Shown piece after piece: positions 36,599-46,214 of a stretch of DNA of 64,000 bases; positions within the stretch are counted from its first letter, which is position 1, and each line of letters begins with the position of its first letter. The position numbers were made by a program, and so were the translations under genes. The stretch covers positions 38,073 to 102,072 of the forward strand of contig JAEIOD010000016.1 of NCBI GenBank assembly GCA_016342415.1, in the 5' to 3' direction. Source of the stretch: Clostridiales bacterium. Lineage in GTDB: Bacteria > Bacillota > Clostridia > Peptostreptococcales > Acidaminobacteraceae. The notes under the pieces are model-generated. The model ran no database searches. It worked only from the letters and a program-made list of their open reading frames with translations, and was not told the origin of the DNA.

Positions 36599-37918
36599 AT
36601 GGACGCTTATAATATATCAAATATAAAAAACATTTTAATATATGGTGATGAAACTAATTATCAGTTAGAGCGACAGGCACTAGATCGTTCTGGCTTATTT
36701 AACGTACGTACAACATCATCGTCAGATGACTTTTATCATGTTTTGGAATCTAATATCATTCATCTTATCATTTTTGATTCGAAAATTGGATCGGATGTAA
36801 TTAAATCATTGATAAAGGAGATTTATTACAAAGGTATAACTAAAGTCCCTATGGTACTCATTGTGGATCATGAAACCATTGATGAACGTTATGAATATTT
36901 TAATATTGGTATTACCAATTTTTATGAACGTGGTCAAGTATCATATTTCGTTAAAATGATTCAAAGGATAGACAAGGAAGAAACTTACAGGAAAAGTTTT
37001 AAGGGTATGTCTATTGCAGTACTTGATGATGATAAATTACAATTAAGAATTTTAAAAGATATTTTAGATAGAAACGGTATTGTAGATATTGACTTGTTTG
37101 CACATCCTTATGAGTTGTTAAACTCAGAAACAATTTATGATATCTATTTGATAGATTTAATTTTACCGGATATAGATGGTGAAATCGTCATGTACGAATT
37201 GAGAAAACAGTATGAAAATGCAGTTATTATAGGGATATCTTCCATTGAGAAACAATCAACGATTGCCAAAGTTCTGGCTATAGGAGCAAATGATTATTTG
37301 ATCAAGCCGGTAAATGAACCTGTTTTTATGGCAAAACTCTATAATTATGGTAAGAATCTTATATTAAGAAAAGAAAATGAAATGAAGACCAAAGTGTTGC
37401 AAGATTTGGCAATTAAAGATGGATTAACAACACTTTATAATCATAGACATATGCAAGAGCTATTAGAACAGTTTGTTAAACAAGCCAAACGTTATTTGAG
37501 ACCTCTGTCACTTATGATGTTGGATATAGATGACTTTAAAGCATTAAATGATACATATGGGCATCAGTTTGGAGATGAGGTATTGGCGAGGATATCTAAA
37601 GTATTACTCCAAAGTATCCGTGAACAAGATATTGTAGGACGTTATGGTGGCGAGGAGTTTGTCATCATATTACCTGAAACGACTGCTGAACAAGGTGCGA
37701 TTATTGGTCAGCGTATTCAAAAAAATATTTCAGAAATGGTTTTTAAATATGATGTCAATATTACATTTAGTGGTGGTATTGCCGAGTTTGAAAAAAATGT
37801 AGAACAATTGATATTTGATGCAGACCATTTGATGTATAGTGCCAAACGTACTGGGAAAAATAGAATCTTATATTTACTTGAAGAAAAAGATTATTTAGAA
37901 ACTTATGAAACTTGTTGA
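36599..37918 (+). CDS. Diguanylate cyclase with two receiver domains (REC-REC-GGEEF)
   Basis: A 439-aa PleD-like regulator. Residues about 6-125 are a degenerate receiver without the standard acidic cluster. Residues about 138-255 are a normal receiver (VLDDDKLQLR, Asp in YLIDLILPDIDG, IKPV). Residues about 275-430 are a GGDEF-type cyclase with RYGGEEF (about 348-354) that makes cyclic-di-GMP when the second receiver is phosphorylated. GGGGAG lies six bases before ATG 36599. A TATAAT at 36574-36579 is the likely -10. Confidence 0.92.
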   Translation: MDAYNISNIKNILIYGDETNYQLERQALDRSGLFNVRTTSSSDDFYHVLESNIIHLIIFDSKIGSDVIKSLIKEIYYKGITKVPMVLIVDHETIDERYEYFNIGITNFYERGQVSYFVKMIQRIDKEETYRKSFKGMSIAVLDDDKLQLRILKDILDRNGIVDIDLFAHPYELLNSETIYDIYLIDLILPDIDGEIVMYELRKQYENAVIIGISSIEKQSTIAKVLAIGANDYLIKPVNEPVFMAKLYNYGKNLILRKENEMKTKVLQDLAIKDGLTTLYNHRHMQELLEQFVKQAKRYLRPLSLMMLDIDDFKALNDTYGHQFGDEVLARISKVLLQSIREQDIVGRYGGEEFVIILPETTAEQGAIIGQRIQKNISEMVFKYDVNITFSGGIAEFEKNVEQLIFDADHLMYSAKRTGKNRILYLLEEKDYLETYETC

Positions 37919-37938
37919 CAGATAGGTTTCTTTTTTTT
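37898..37938 (+). terminator. Probable terminator after the GGEEF gene
   Basis: AGAAAC or GAAAC near 37898-37911, within the last codons, pairs with GTTTC(T) at 37926-37931. Eight T residues follow. The stem is short. Confidence 0.55.
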
Positions 37939-37977
37939 AAACTAAGGTGCGTAGTATGACAATTAAGGAGTGATGTT

Positions 37978-38895
37978 ATGAAAGCATTTTTAGATGAAGT
38001 GGTTATAAATAGCAAAGTTTTATCTGTTAATGGTAATGTAGCCAATTATATTCCTGCATTAGGTAAAGCCAATAGTGAGGATTTAGGTATAGCAGTATAC
38101 GATCATGAAGGTAATTTTTACGAGGCTGGTAATAGCGATAAAAAATTTACTATTCAAAGTGTTTCCAAACCTTTGGTATTTCTGTTAGCACTTATTGACC
38201 AAGGTGAGGAAATCGTTTTCTCTAAAGTGGGTATGGAACCTACAGGAGATCCGTTTAACTCTATTATCAGATTGGAAACTTTTGATAAACATAAACCATT
38301 GAATCCTTTCATTAATGCAGGTGCGATATCGATTGTCTCTCTTGTCAAAGGTGAGGATAATATTGAAAAAATAGAAAAAATCTTATCTTTTATTAGATTG
38401 CTTGCAGATAATGAAAATATCAATGTGGACAACAGTGTTTTCTTATCGGAAAAAGTAACTGGTGATAGAAACCGATCAATGTTGTATTTTTTAAAGGCAA
38501 TTGGAAATATTGAAGGCAATGTTGAAGAGATATTAGACCTGTATTTTATGCAATGTGCTATAAAAGCAACCTGTAAGGACTTAGCAAGAATTGCGCTGGT
38601 ATTAGCTCATGGTGGATATGATCCTATCAGGAAGAAGCAGATCCTTCCAAAAAGAGCAACGCAGATAGTTAACTCATTGATGGCAACTTGTGGTATGTAT
38701 GACGAATCCGGAGAGTTTGCTGTTAAAGTAGGTATCCCATCAAAGAGTGGTGTGGGCGGGGGTATACTCAGTGTTGTACCTAAACGATACGGTATTGGTG
38801 TATTTGGACCATCGCTTGATATAAAAGGGAATTCCATAGCAGGTGTAAAAGTATTAGAATCATTATCAGATAAATATGATTTAAGTATTTACTAG
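37978..38895 (+). CDS. glsA: Glutaminase
   Basis: Hydrolyses glutamine to glutamate and ammonia in the cytoplasm. The 305-aa beta-lactamase-fold enzyme has the catalytic Ser-x-x-Lys in FTIQSVSKP (about 59-67), EPTGDPFNSI, NPFINAGAI and the C-terminal GVGGGILSVVP. AAGGAG lies eight bases before the ATG. Single gene bounded by terminators. Confidence 0.95.
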   Translation: MKAFLDEVVINSKVLSVNGNVANYIPALGKANSEDLGIAVYDHEGNFYEAGNSDKKFTIQSVSKPLVFLLALIDQGEEIVFSKVGMEPTGDPFNSIIRLETFDKHKPLNPFINAGAISIVSLVKGEDNIEKIEKILSFIRLLADNENINVDNSVFLSEKVTGDRNRSMLYFLKAIGNIEGNVEEILDLYFMQCAIKATCKDLARIALVLAHGGYDPIRKKQILPKRATQIVNSLMATCGMYDESGEFAVKVGIPSKSGVGGGILSVVPKRYGIGVFGPSLDIKGNSIAGVKVLESLSDKYDLSIY

Positions 38896-38918
38896 ACGTG
38901 AGCAATCACGTCTTTTCT
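38894..38918 (+). terminator. Intrinsic terminator after glutaminase
   Basis: AGACGTGA pairs with TCACGTCT around GCAA and is followed by TTTTCT. The stem overlaps the stop codon. Confidence 0.82.
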
Positions 38919-38940
38919 ATTACGAAAAATTATTATTTCG

Positions 38941-38962
38941 AATTATCTGAAAATGATATAAT
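38941..38962 (+). promoter_or_regulatory. Promoter -10 and CodY-like box before the MoxR operon
   Basis: TATAAT at 38957-38962 is the likely -10; the -35 is unclear. Just upstream 38941-38955 reads AATTATCTGAAAATG, 13 of 15 matches to the CodY consensus. Chance matches are common in A+T-rich DNA. Confidence 0.4.
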
Positions 38963-38987
38963 GGTAATAGAAAAAATAGGAGGCTGT

Positions 38988-39941
38988 ATGTTAAAAAGAA
39001 TACAAGAAGTAAGAAATGAAATAAAAGACAATATTCAGAAAGTAATTGTTGGTAAAGATGAAGCGATAGATATGTTACTGGTATCAATGTTTTGTTCAGG
39101 TCATGTTCTGTTAGAAGATGTACCTGGACTCGGTAAAACAGTAATGGCAAAAGCTTTATCTAAATCAATTGATGCTGATTTTAATAGAATTCAATTCACA
39201 CCGGATTTGTTGCCGTCGGATATTACAGGGATAAATTATTTTAATCAGAAGTCTGGCAACTTCGAATTTAAAAGAGGTCCTTTAATGACGCAAATTTTGT
39301 TAGCTGATGAAATCAATAGAGCAACTCCAAGAACTCAAGCGAGTTTATTAGAAGTTATGTCTGAAAAACAAGTAACCATTGATGGAGAAAGTCATCAAAT
39401 GAAAACGCCGTTCTTTGTTATAGCAACTCAAAATCCAGTTGAGCAAAGTGGGACATTCCCGCTACCGGAGGCTCAACTGGATAGATTTTTTATGAAACTG
39501 TCATTAGGATATCCAAATTTTGATGAAGAAGAAAGTATCTTAAAACGATTTAAAACAAAGAATCCTCTAGATACTTTAAACGCTGTAATTAAAAGCTCTG
39601 AAATAGAATCCCTCATGTCGGTTTTTGAATCAATAGAAGTCTCTGATGTGATGGTTGATTATATTGTTAGATTGACACATCGTACAAGACAGCACGATTC
39701 TATAGAACTAGGAATATCACCTAGAGGTAGTATGTCACTTTATCAAGGCTCACAAGTTTATGCTGCATTAGAAGGTAGGTCGTATGTAACACCTGATGAT
39801 GTTCAAGCGTTGATAAAACCAATATTTAGACATCGTCTAATATTAGATGGGCGTGCACAGATGACTGGTGTTACTGCTGATGATGTGATTAGTGAAATTT
39901 TAGAGTCTGAAAAAACACCTGTAGAGAACTTCAAAAATTAA
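38988..39941 (+). CDS. MoxR-family AAA+ ATPase
   Basis: A 317-aa chaperone-like ATPase. Walker A is PGLGKT (about 47-52), Walker B LLADEINRA (about 103-111), with sensor TQNPVEQSGTFPLPEAQ and arginine LDRF. MoxR proteins usually remodel or load cofactors into partners encoded beside them, here a DUF58 protein. GGAGG lies five bases before ATG 38988; the ORF opens earlier at 38898 without a ribosome site. Confidence 0.93.
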   Translation: MLKRIQEVRNEIKDNIQKVIVGKDEAIDMLLVSMFCSGHVLLEDVPGLGKTVMAKALSKSIDADFNRIQFTPDLLPSDITGINYFNQKSGNFEFKRGPLMTQILLADEINRATPRTQASLLEVMSEKQVTIDGESHQMKTPFFVIATQNPVEQSGTFPLPEAQLDRFFMKLSLGYPNFDEEESILKRFKTKNPLDTLNAVIKSSEIESLMSVFESIEVSDVMVDYIVRLTHRTRQHDSIELGISPRGSMSLYQGSQVYAALEGRSYVTPDDVQALIKPIFRHRLILDGRAQMTGVTADDVISEILESEKTPVENFKN

Positions 39942-39950
39942 GGAGATCAT

Positions 39951-41108
39951 ATGGAATTAGTTACACTCCTATTGTTAATTATAGTGGTTGAAGAGACACT
40001 TTTGTTTCTTTGGATGAAATTTGTTCTAAAAGGTTTGAAATTTGTTAGAACGATTTCAGAGGATACAGCATACGTTGGTGATCAAATAGCAGTAACGGTG
40101 GAATCCTATAATTACAAAGTATTGCCTATTCCTTGGATTAGATATACTGAAGATATTCCCCATCATATGTTAGTACATGGACCAAAATTAGACGTTACAA
40201 AAACGAAATTGAATAATGACTTAATCACGGTCACATCATTGTTTTCTTTTCAAAAAATTACTCGAAGATATATTGTAGAACCCACTCAAAGGGGAGATTA
40301 CTTCTTTAAGGATGTATTTCTTGAAATAGGTGATTTCTTTGGTGCTCATAAAAGAAGTGAAAAATTTGAAGCACCACATAGATTGGTGGTCTATCCAAAA
40401 GTCTATCCTTTGTCTAAATTGCTTAAAATAGATGATAACCCGCAAGGCGAAGTGAGTGTTAATCGGTGGATTATTCCTGATCCAATTGATGTAGTAGGCG
40501 TTAGACAATACACAGGACAAGAGCCTTTCAATAGGATTGATTGGAAAGCTACTGCAAAAACCAATGATCTCCAAGTTAGACAATATGATTTTCATGCAGA
40601 TCCTTCAATAATGATTTTGGTATCTCTTCAGACAAATGAAGTCGAATGGTTTGAACGTGACAACGAATTGGCAGAACGAATGATTGTTGTTGCTGCAAGC
40701 ATTGTGGAAGAAGCAGCAATGAATAGAGTTTCGGTTGGCTTGAGTATGACGGCTACACTGTCAAATGGAGCTGTATTAGATCCTATTTTACCAAAAAGAC
40801 ATAAGAATCAACGTATTGTTTTACTGGATGCTTTGGCAAAAGCCACCTATTACAATACCAAAGATCTCTCTTATCTCTTGAAGCAGACATCAAAGCAAAT
40901 AAATAATACCCAAACACTGGTTATTGTTGCAAGCATTTTTGATGAACTAACGATTCAACAAATCAACAGTTATGTTAAGAAGGGATACAAAATTATCCTG
41001 TTAACATTTGAGGATACTGTCATCGAAGGTCTGAATAAACACATCACCATTCATTACATCACTGAAGAAGATATTCACTACATAACAGAAAGCGATGTGA
41101 CAGTATGA
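39951..41108 (+). CDS. DUF58 domain protein
   Basis: A 385-aa protein. The N terminus has one hydrophobic segment (about 4-23), then a beta-rich region, and the conserved DUF58 core PDPIDVVGVRQYTGQEPFNR followed by IDWKATAKTNDLQVR (about 181-215). The C-terminal part resembles a von Willebrand A fold (LVSLQTNE...). DUF58 with MoxR is a common pair of unknown exact function. It is separated from moxR by nine bases and overlaps the next gene by four (ATGA). Confidence 0.88.
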   Translation: MELVTLLLLIIVVEETLLFLWMKFVLKGLKFVRTISEDTAYVGDQIAVTVESYNYKVLPIPWIRYTEDIPHHMLVHGPKLDVTKTKLNNDLITVTSLFSFQKITRRYIVEPTQRGDYFFKDVFLEIGDFFGAHKRSEKFEAPHRLVVYPKVYPLSKLLKIDDNPQGEVSVNRWIIPDPIDVVGVRQYTGQEPFNRIDWKATAKTNDLQVRQYDFHADPSIMILVSLQTNEVEWFERDNELAERMIVVAASIVEEAAMNRVSVGLSMTATLSNGAVLDPILPKRHKNQRIVLLDALAKATYYNTKDLSYLLKQTSKQINNTQTLVIVASIFDELTIQQINSYVKKGYKIILLTFEDTVIEGLNKHITIHYITEEDIHYITESDVTV

Positions 41109-42358
41109 TAAGAAAATATTTTGATAAGTTGATTAGAATTGTATACGATGATTTAAAGATTTTTATGGTGTTTTTCTTATTCATGCAAGTGGGTACAATG
41201 CATATCAGTATGCGTACTGCTTTTGTATCTACAATGGTATTCAGTACAGGTGCATTTTTCATCAATGATTTATTGCAAAGTGATAAATTCAGAAGAGCAT
41301 TGCCCATTATTGGCATCGGGTGTTCTTTCTTAATTACGGTGATTGTATATAAGCAATATACTGTCCTTGATAAAGGTGCTCTCATTATTTATCATTCAAT
41401 TATATGGATTGCCAGTGCCAGAAATCTGAGAAAGCGAGTAATGGAAAAACGCACTATGATGTATATATTTATGCCTATCATTGTGATTTCATTGATTCTG
41501 TTGGCTGTTTATTTTTCAGGTATTAATTTAAGTGTAATGCTTGGATCAATATATCCATATTTATTATTGTTTTACGCGGTCACATTTATGTTGGCTGTAA
41601 AGATGAATTTAGATCAGGGATACCATTCTGAACAAAATAAAACAGTTAATACCATCAATAGAAGAAGCAATCGTATCATCTATAGTTATATTCCGAATTT
41701 AATTATACTGGCTGTTTTTATTTTTGTGATGTCAAATGATTACACCGAATATAACGCATCAATGGAAGCGGTTGGTGTTGAGGTTGTTGAGAGTGAGGCT
41801 GTTATTTTAAAAGGTACACCTCTTGAAGACGATGTTGTAATAGAAATAAGAGAACCTTCTGAAAATAAAAAGAAGTTAGAAGGAGATAAGGTTAAGGACA
41901 AATGGTCATTGGATTTTAACTTTAAATCAAAAGATATTTTGAAGCTTATCATCGAGTTATCAATCTTTGGTGGTATACTTTGGCTTCTATATTATTTATT
42001 TAAGAAAACATATGGTAAAGTCATCGACGAAGACGAAGAAGAACTGCTTGAAGTTAGGGAATCGCTATTAACTAGAGAGAATATTTCTGATTATTTTAAG
42101 AACCTTCAAAACCGTTTTATAAAGAAACCTGAAGAACAATTGCCTAAAGAGAGAGCTTTATATTTTCGTTATGTTCAAAAGCTGATTATCAAAGGACAAA
42201 AATTTATCACATCTGAGACACCAGCAAATTATGATAAAAAAATGAATGACTCAAATTTATCAAAAATTACGCATATTTATGAACAATACCGATATGGTAA
42301 TCAATCTACTAGTGATGAAGTTATCCTATCTTTAGAAAAAGAAATAAATGACAGATAG
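41105..42358 (+). CDS. Membrane protein with DUF4129-like C terminus
   Basis: A 417-aa protein. Residues 1-225 hold about six membrane helices; about 230-275 is an extracytoplasmic stretch; another helix lies at about 279-300. The soluble C terminus (about 330-410, PKERALYFRYVQKLIIKGQ then TPANYDKKM) resembles DUF4129, which is often fused to transglutaminase-like TgpA in MoxR-DUF58 operons. No transglutaminase domain is present here. Third gene of the operon. Confidence 0.65.
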   Translation: MIRKYFDKLIRIVYDDLKIFMVFFLFMQVGTMHISMRTAFVSTMVFSTGAFFINDLLQSDKFRRALPIIGIGCSFLITVIVYKQYTVLDKGALIIYHSIIWIASARNLRKRVMEKRTMMYIFMPIIVISLILLAVYFSGINLSVMLGSIYPYLLLFYAVTFMLAVKMNLDQGYHSEQNKTVNTINRRSNRIIYSYIPNLIILAVFIFVMSNDYTEYNASMEAVGVEVVESEAVILKGTPLEDDVVIEIREPSENKKKLEGDKVKDKWSLDFNFKSKDILKLIIELSIFGGILWLLYYLFKKTYGKVIDEDEEELLEVRESLLTRENISDYFKNLQNRFIKKPEEQLPKERALYFRYVQKLIIKGQKFITSETPANYDKKMNDSNLSKITHIYEQYRYGNQSTSDEVILSLEKEINDR

Positions 42359-42372
42359 CTGTGCTATCTGTC
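42350..42372. terminator. Hairpin shared by convergent gene ends
   Basis: GACAGATAGC/GCTATCTGTC around TGT spans the stop region of both the DUF4129-like gene and the VOC gene. The minus-strand side runs into a T-rich stretch, so it should work best for the VOC gene. Confidence 0.65.
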
Positions 42373-42606
42373 ATGCTCTAATAATGCAAATATGCAACCA
42401 TCGGGATCGCTGAAATAAGCGATTTTTTGATTGTCCTTTAATTCTACTGTGGGTACAGTTAAATTGCCTCCCAATTGTAAGATTCTTTGCTCAAAATCGT
42501 TGATATGAGGCACATCAATGATTCTTACAATATCATTTTTTTCTTCCATCTTCATAAATTTAAATTGATCACCAAATAGTTTTTTATAAAAAATAATATC
42601 TCTCAT
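42364..42606 (-). CDS. Short VOC (glyoxalase/bleomycin resistance fold) protein
   Basis: An 80-residue product. FYKKLFGDQFKF near the N terminus and YFSDPDGCIFALLEH at the C terminus are VOC hallmarks. It is shorter than the usual 115-130 aa and lacks the first beta strand. The GGAGG site ten bases before the ATG suggests this is the real start. It might be a naturally short module or a remnant; substrate unknown. Confidence 0.7.
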   Translation of the reverse strand: MRDIIFYKKLFGDQFKFMKMEEKNDIVRIIDVPHINDFEQRILQLGGNLTVPTVELKDNQKIAYFSDPDGCIFALLEHDR

Positions 42607-42716
42607 CGTTTCACCATCCTCCTTTATTAATATGCCCGAAAGAGAGTTGTTAAAACAGAAAAAACGGCATTTCTAAAGTAATTTTTTAGTGTGTTATTTT
42701 AGGATACATCTTGAGT

Positions 42717-42745
42717 TTGCAATATGTTAAATTATTACCTATAAT
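42717..42745 (+). promoter_or_regulatory. Promoter of the HAD phosphatase gene
   Basis: TTGCAA (42717-42722), 17-bp spacer, TATAAT (42740-42745). Confidence 0.75.
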
Positions 42746-42783
42746 TGTAGATAGGGAATTTCTGTAAACTGTTGAGGTGAGAT

Positions 42784-43617
42784 ATGAATTTATACATAAC
42801 AGATTTAGATGGTACTTTATTGGATGAGGAAGGCTGTTTGTCTAATGAATCAAAAGAAAGTTTGTTAAAATTAATTGAATCAGATGTAATGTTTACTGTA
42901 GCGAGTGCAAGGAGTGTTCAGTCAATACAGATATTACTACAGGATATTCCATTAACTCTACCTATAATAGCATTTAATGGTGCGTATATTTCAGATTTTG
43001 AAACAGGGCAACATTATGTTATAAACGCAATTGAAAAAAAAATAGCCCATAGCTTGTTCAAACTATTAATACCTTATGGAGTGCTCTCATCTCTTCATAC
43101 CAAAGGAGTGGATGCATTGTTTTATTCAGGGACTGTATCGACTGGTACAACAGACTATATTAGAGATAGAGAAATTGATCTAAAAGTCAGAGTTAATGCT
43201 ATCGAAGCAATTCCGTTTGATTCTGAAGTTATGGCATTTACTGTAATTGATACAAAGGAAAAAATATTGGAATTGAAGGAAAAACTGGTATCATATGATA
43301 ATATAATAGTCGATGCTTGGGAAGATATGTACTATAAACCTTGGTATTGGTTGAGTATACATTCAAATGAGTCGACAAAAGCCAATGGTATTAAAGCCTT
43401 AAAAGATATGATGACGATTCCAGTAGATCAATTAATAGTTTTTGGAGATAATACCAATGATATTGAAATGTTTTCGATTGCAGATTTGAGTTGTGCAGTT
43501 GATAACGCTGTTGACTCTCTAAAAAATATTGCAGATGAGATTATTGGTCCCCATATTCACAATAGTGTAGTAAGAAAAATTGCAGATATGGAGGGCATTC
43601 AACTTGATACTATTTAA
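42784..43617 (+). CDS. Cof-type HAD superfamily phosphatase
   Basis: A 277-aa cytoplasmic hydrolase of the Cof/YbjI class (sugar phosphates, FMN or similar). The nucleophile motif is DLDGTLLD (Asp7, Asp9), with a C2 cap in the middle, a conserved lysine near residue 200, and GDNTNDIEMF (about 221-230). GAGGTGA lies just before the ATG. Its stop lies 14 bases inside the start of the FapA-like gene. Confidence 0.9.
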   Translation: MNLYITDLDGTLLDEEGCLSNESKESLLKLIESDVMFTVASARSVQSIQILLQDIPLTLPIIAFNGAYISDFETGQHYVINAIEKKIAHSLFKLLIPYGVLSSLHTKGVDALFYSGTVSTGTTDYIRDREIDLKVRVNAIEAIPFDSEVMAFTVIDTKEKILELKEKLVSYDNIIVDAWEDMYYKPWYWLSIHSNESTKANGIKALKDMMTIPVDQLIVFGDNTNDIEMFSIADLSCAVDNAVDSLKNIADEIIGPHIHNSVVRKIADMEGIQLDTI

Positions 43618-45159
43618 TAATGATTTTATAGTACTAGAAGAAATAGCATCTAGAGTTCGATTATTTGTTTTAAAAGAAAACTTTCAGATGAAAGAGTTTA
43701 CGGCTATTTGTGATAATATACCGAGAATAAAGCTTACACAGTTTGCTGCTGTTAAGAATGCTTTGGAGTTGCCTTCGTAAATCTGTAGAAGTCGGTAGTT
43801 TAAAACCGATAATTGAGTTTATAATCAGCTCCGACTTGATGTATGCTTACTTTACTATAAATTTAAAAGATCAAGAAAAAACAACAGATGAAATAGTTTG
43901 AACATATTCGGAAAAAGCTTCATGAAAAAGGGATTACTTTTGGAATAAAAAGTGAGTTATTTATTGATGTTCCTCTTCGAACAAAAGTCTTGATTGCTGA
44001 AGGTATATCACCAATTGATGGAAATGATGCTGTCATAGAATATTATGAGTTAAGTGAGAACAAACCCGTTTTGAATTCTGATGGGAGTGTCAATCACTAC
44101 GATATGCAGTTGATTGATAATATCAGCTCTGGTGAGTGGCTGGGTAAAAAGACACCAGCAACTAAAGGACAAGATGGCATTTCTATAAGAAATGAAGTGA
44201 TTCCAGCCAAAATCGGACGTGACTATAAGTTGATATTTGATTTGAGAACTGTCAGACATATGGTTTATGAAAATGATATGGAAGAAATTTTTGCAAAAAT
44301 AGATGGTGCTGTAAAAATAAGAGCAGGGAAAATAAGTGTAGATAATCATTTGATTATCTACGGGGATGTTGATTACAATACAGGTCATATTGATTTTGAT
44401 GGCTTTGTGACGATAAAAGGAACTGTAAAAGACAAGTTTAATGTGACTGCAACAAATGATATTGCTATTCTTGGTGCTATGGGGATAGGAGCTGTTGGTT
44501 TGATTGAATCAAAAGAAGGCAGCATTTCCATAAAAGGTGGAGTCAATGGTAAAGGTGTCGCCAAAGTTAAAGCTTGCGTTGATGTTATGACGAAGTATAG
44601 TAATGAAGCTATGATAGAAGCTGGTCATACGATTCACGTTGGATTGTATGCAATTGATTCGGAGCTCAAAGCTAAGAAGATTCTTTTGCCGCCTCAAATA
44701 GGTAGAATTATAGGTGGCAGAACTTATGCCACCCATAGGATCGTAACAGGATCTATTGGTAATAAATTTGAAAAACCGACGCGTGTTTTTGTAGAAGGTT
44801 TTGAAAGGAACAATATCCTTGAAATGCTTGCGTTTTATAAAAATAAGAATATCGACATGGCTACAGTTGTAAACAAAATGAAAAAAGATTTAGATGTTTT
44901 TGAAAAAAATATGGGAAAACTAGATGATAGAGGTGTCAATACTTATAACTTCTTAATCGTAAAATATGAACAACAATTATCAGAAGAAATGGACAATTTA
45001 AACGATGTGCTTTTAACAAAGGGGGAAGGAGAAATATCCATTTATAAAAGTGTGTTTCCAAAAACGATGTTGGAAATGAAAAACTTACAAAAAAGAATTA
45101 GCGACCAAATGACAGGTTCTTTTTATGTAAAAGGACGTATGATATATCATAATGAATAA
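43604..45159 (+). pseudogene. FapA/DUF342-family polymerising protein, interrupted by two frameshifts
   Basis: The family signature is clear in three pieces that lie in three frames. 43604-43777 gives an N-terminal segment beginning ILFNNDFIVLEEIASRVRLF. 43779-43898 gives KSVEVGSLKPIIEFIISSDL and on. 43900-45159 gives the long core, with IAEGISPIDGNDAVIEYY and the beta-helix region. Each break is repaired by skipping one T (near 43778 and 43899). GGAGGG (43590-43595) points to TTG 43604 as start, overlapping the HAD gene. Two extra bases in short T runs can be real decay or assembly errors. DUF342 proteins are linked to cell-envelope and signalling functions; the exact role is unknown. Confidence 0.75.
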
Positions 45160-45182
45160 AGATGGCATAAGCCATCTTTTAT
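45158..45182. terminator. Bidirectional terminator
   Basis: AAAGATGGC/GCCATCTTT around ATAA, followed by TTTATT. It overlaps both the FapA-like stop and the rhomboid stop region. Confidence 0.8.
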
Positions 45183-46090
45183 TAGTTATCCATTTGATTG
45201 ATAATATCATCCATTTGCTCGATAAAGTAGTCTGATTCCATCATAGGTGGAAACTTAGGAGTTATAACTTCAAGTGTTTCCTTTGCTTGAATTAAACGAT
45301 TTAAGTCATTTGATTGAATGGCTTCATTAGCATCGTCAATTATAGTATCGACAGATTCATAATACATAACAATATTGTTGTTAAAGACATAGAAGGATCC
45401 AATAAATATAACTACTGTAGCAAACATACCTAACAGAAAATTCCTGTTCATTTTTATATAATGAGTTAAGCCTAATGAAGCCGTTGCTAAAAATCCACCT
45501 ACGATGCCACCAAAGTGACCGAAGAAATCTATGTTAGGTAAAACAAATCCTATAACCACATTGATAATCAGCAATTGGAAAATATCTTTTCCAAAGATGC
45601 TAAGGTATGTCTTTTTGTTTTTCATAAATAGATAAAGATGAACACCAAACATACCAAATACACCGCCAGATGCACCGATACTTCTGATGATTGCTTCATT
45701 AAATATAAAACTACTTAGGCTACCGAATAGGCCTGATACAATAAAAATAATTAGGAATTTCCATTTTCCGAATATAGTTTCAACGGGTTTACCCAAAATG
45801 ATAATTGCCATACAGTTGAATAGAAGATGTGGTATTTCTTCATGTGTAAAGATGGCAGTAAACAATCTATAGTATTCATGTCCCATTGAGATGGAAGGTG
45901 TGTGTTTTGCAAAATTATTAATAAACCATTGATCCTCTATTAAAACGTTGGTTAAATGTAAAATAATAAAAACCAATATATTGGCTGCTACAATATAGTA
46001 GGTCATAGGCATATTCTTTAGTTTGTTTAATAAGTTTTCTTGAGGGATATCCTCATCAATAATTTCTAAGTTGTCATAGTTGTCAGTCAT
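45182..46090 (-). CDS. Rhomboid-family intramembrane serine protease
   Basis: A 302-aa membrane protease. An N-terminal cytoplasmic stretch (about 1-27) is followed by six helices. The catalytic serine lies in IGASGGVFG and the histidine in FGHFGGIVGG; the HLLFNC segment in helix 2 is also present. A soluble C-terminal tail (about 240-302) follows. ATG 46090 is placed seven bases after AGGAG; an in-frame GTG two codons earlier is too close. Monocistronic. Confidence 0.93.
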   Translation of the reverse strand: MTDNYDNLEIIDEDIPQENLLNKLKNMPMTYYIVAANILVFIILHLTNVLIEDQWFINNFAKHTPSISMGHEYYRLFTAIFTHEEIPHLLFNCMAIIILGKPVETIFGKWKFLIIFIVSGLFGSLSSFIFNEAIIRSIGASGGVFGMFGVHLYLFMKNKKTYLSIFGKDIFQLLIINVVIGFVLPNIDFFGHFGGIVGGFLATASLGLTHYIKMNRNFLLGMFATVVIFIGSFYVFNNNIVMYYESVDTIIDDANEAIQSNDLNRLIQAKETLEVITPKFPPMMESDYFIEQMDDIINQMDN

Positions 46091-46168
46091 AGTCACTCTC
46101 CTTAAGTGATAGTTTAAATAAGAATGGGGAAAGTGTACAGAGATTTTAGACTTTTTTAACGGAAAAAG

Positions 46169-46197
46169 TTGATTTAAAATTTTTATTATGATATGAT
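46169..46197 (+). promoter_or_regulatory. Promoter of T-box-argS
   Basis: TTGATT (46169-46174), 17-bp spacer, TATGAT (46192-46197). Confidence 0.75.
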
Positions 46198-46214
46198 GTG
46201 ATAAATTAAAACGA

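Noticed and set aside
43580..43780. Independent 66-residue ORF after the HAD gene
   Set aside because: Its sequence is the N-terminal part of the FapA/DUF342 gene, cut off by a frameshift.
43770..43902. Programmed frameshifting in the FapA-like gene
   Set aside because: Two separate +1 shifts without slippery sites or stimulatory structures are unlikely; decay or sequencing error is simpler.
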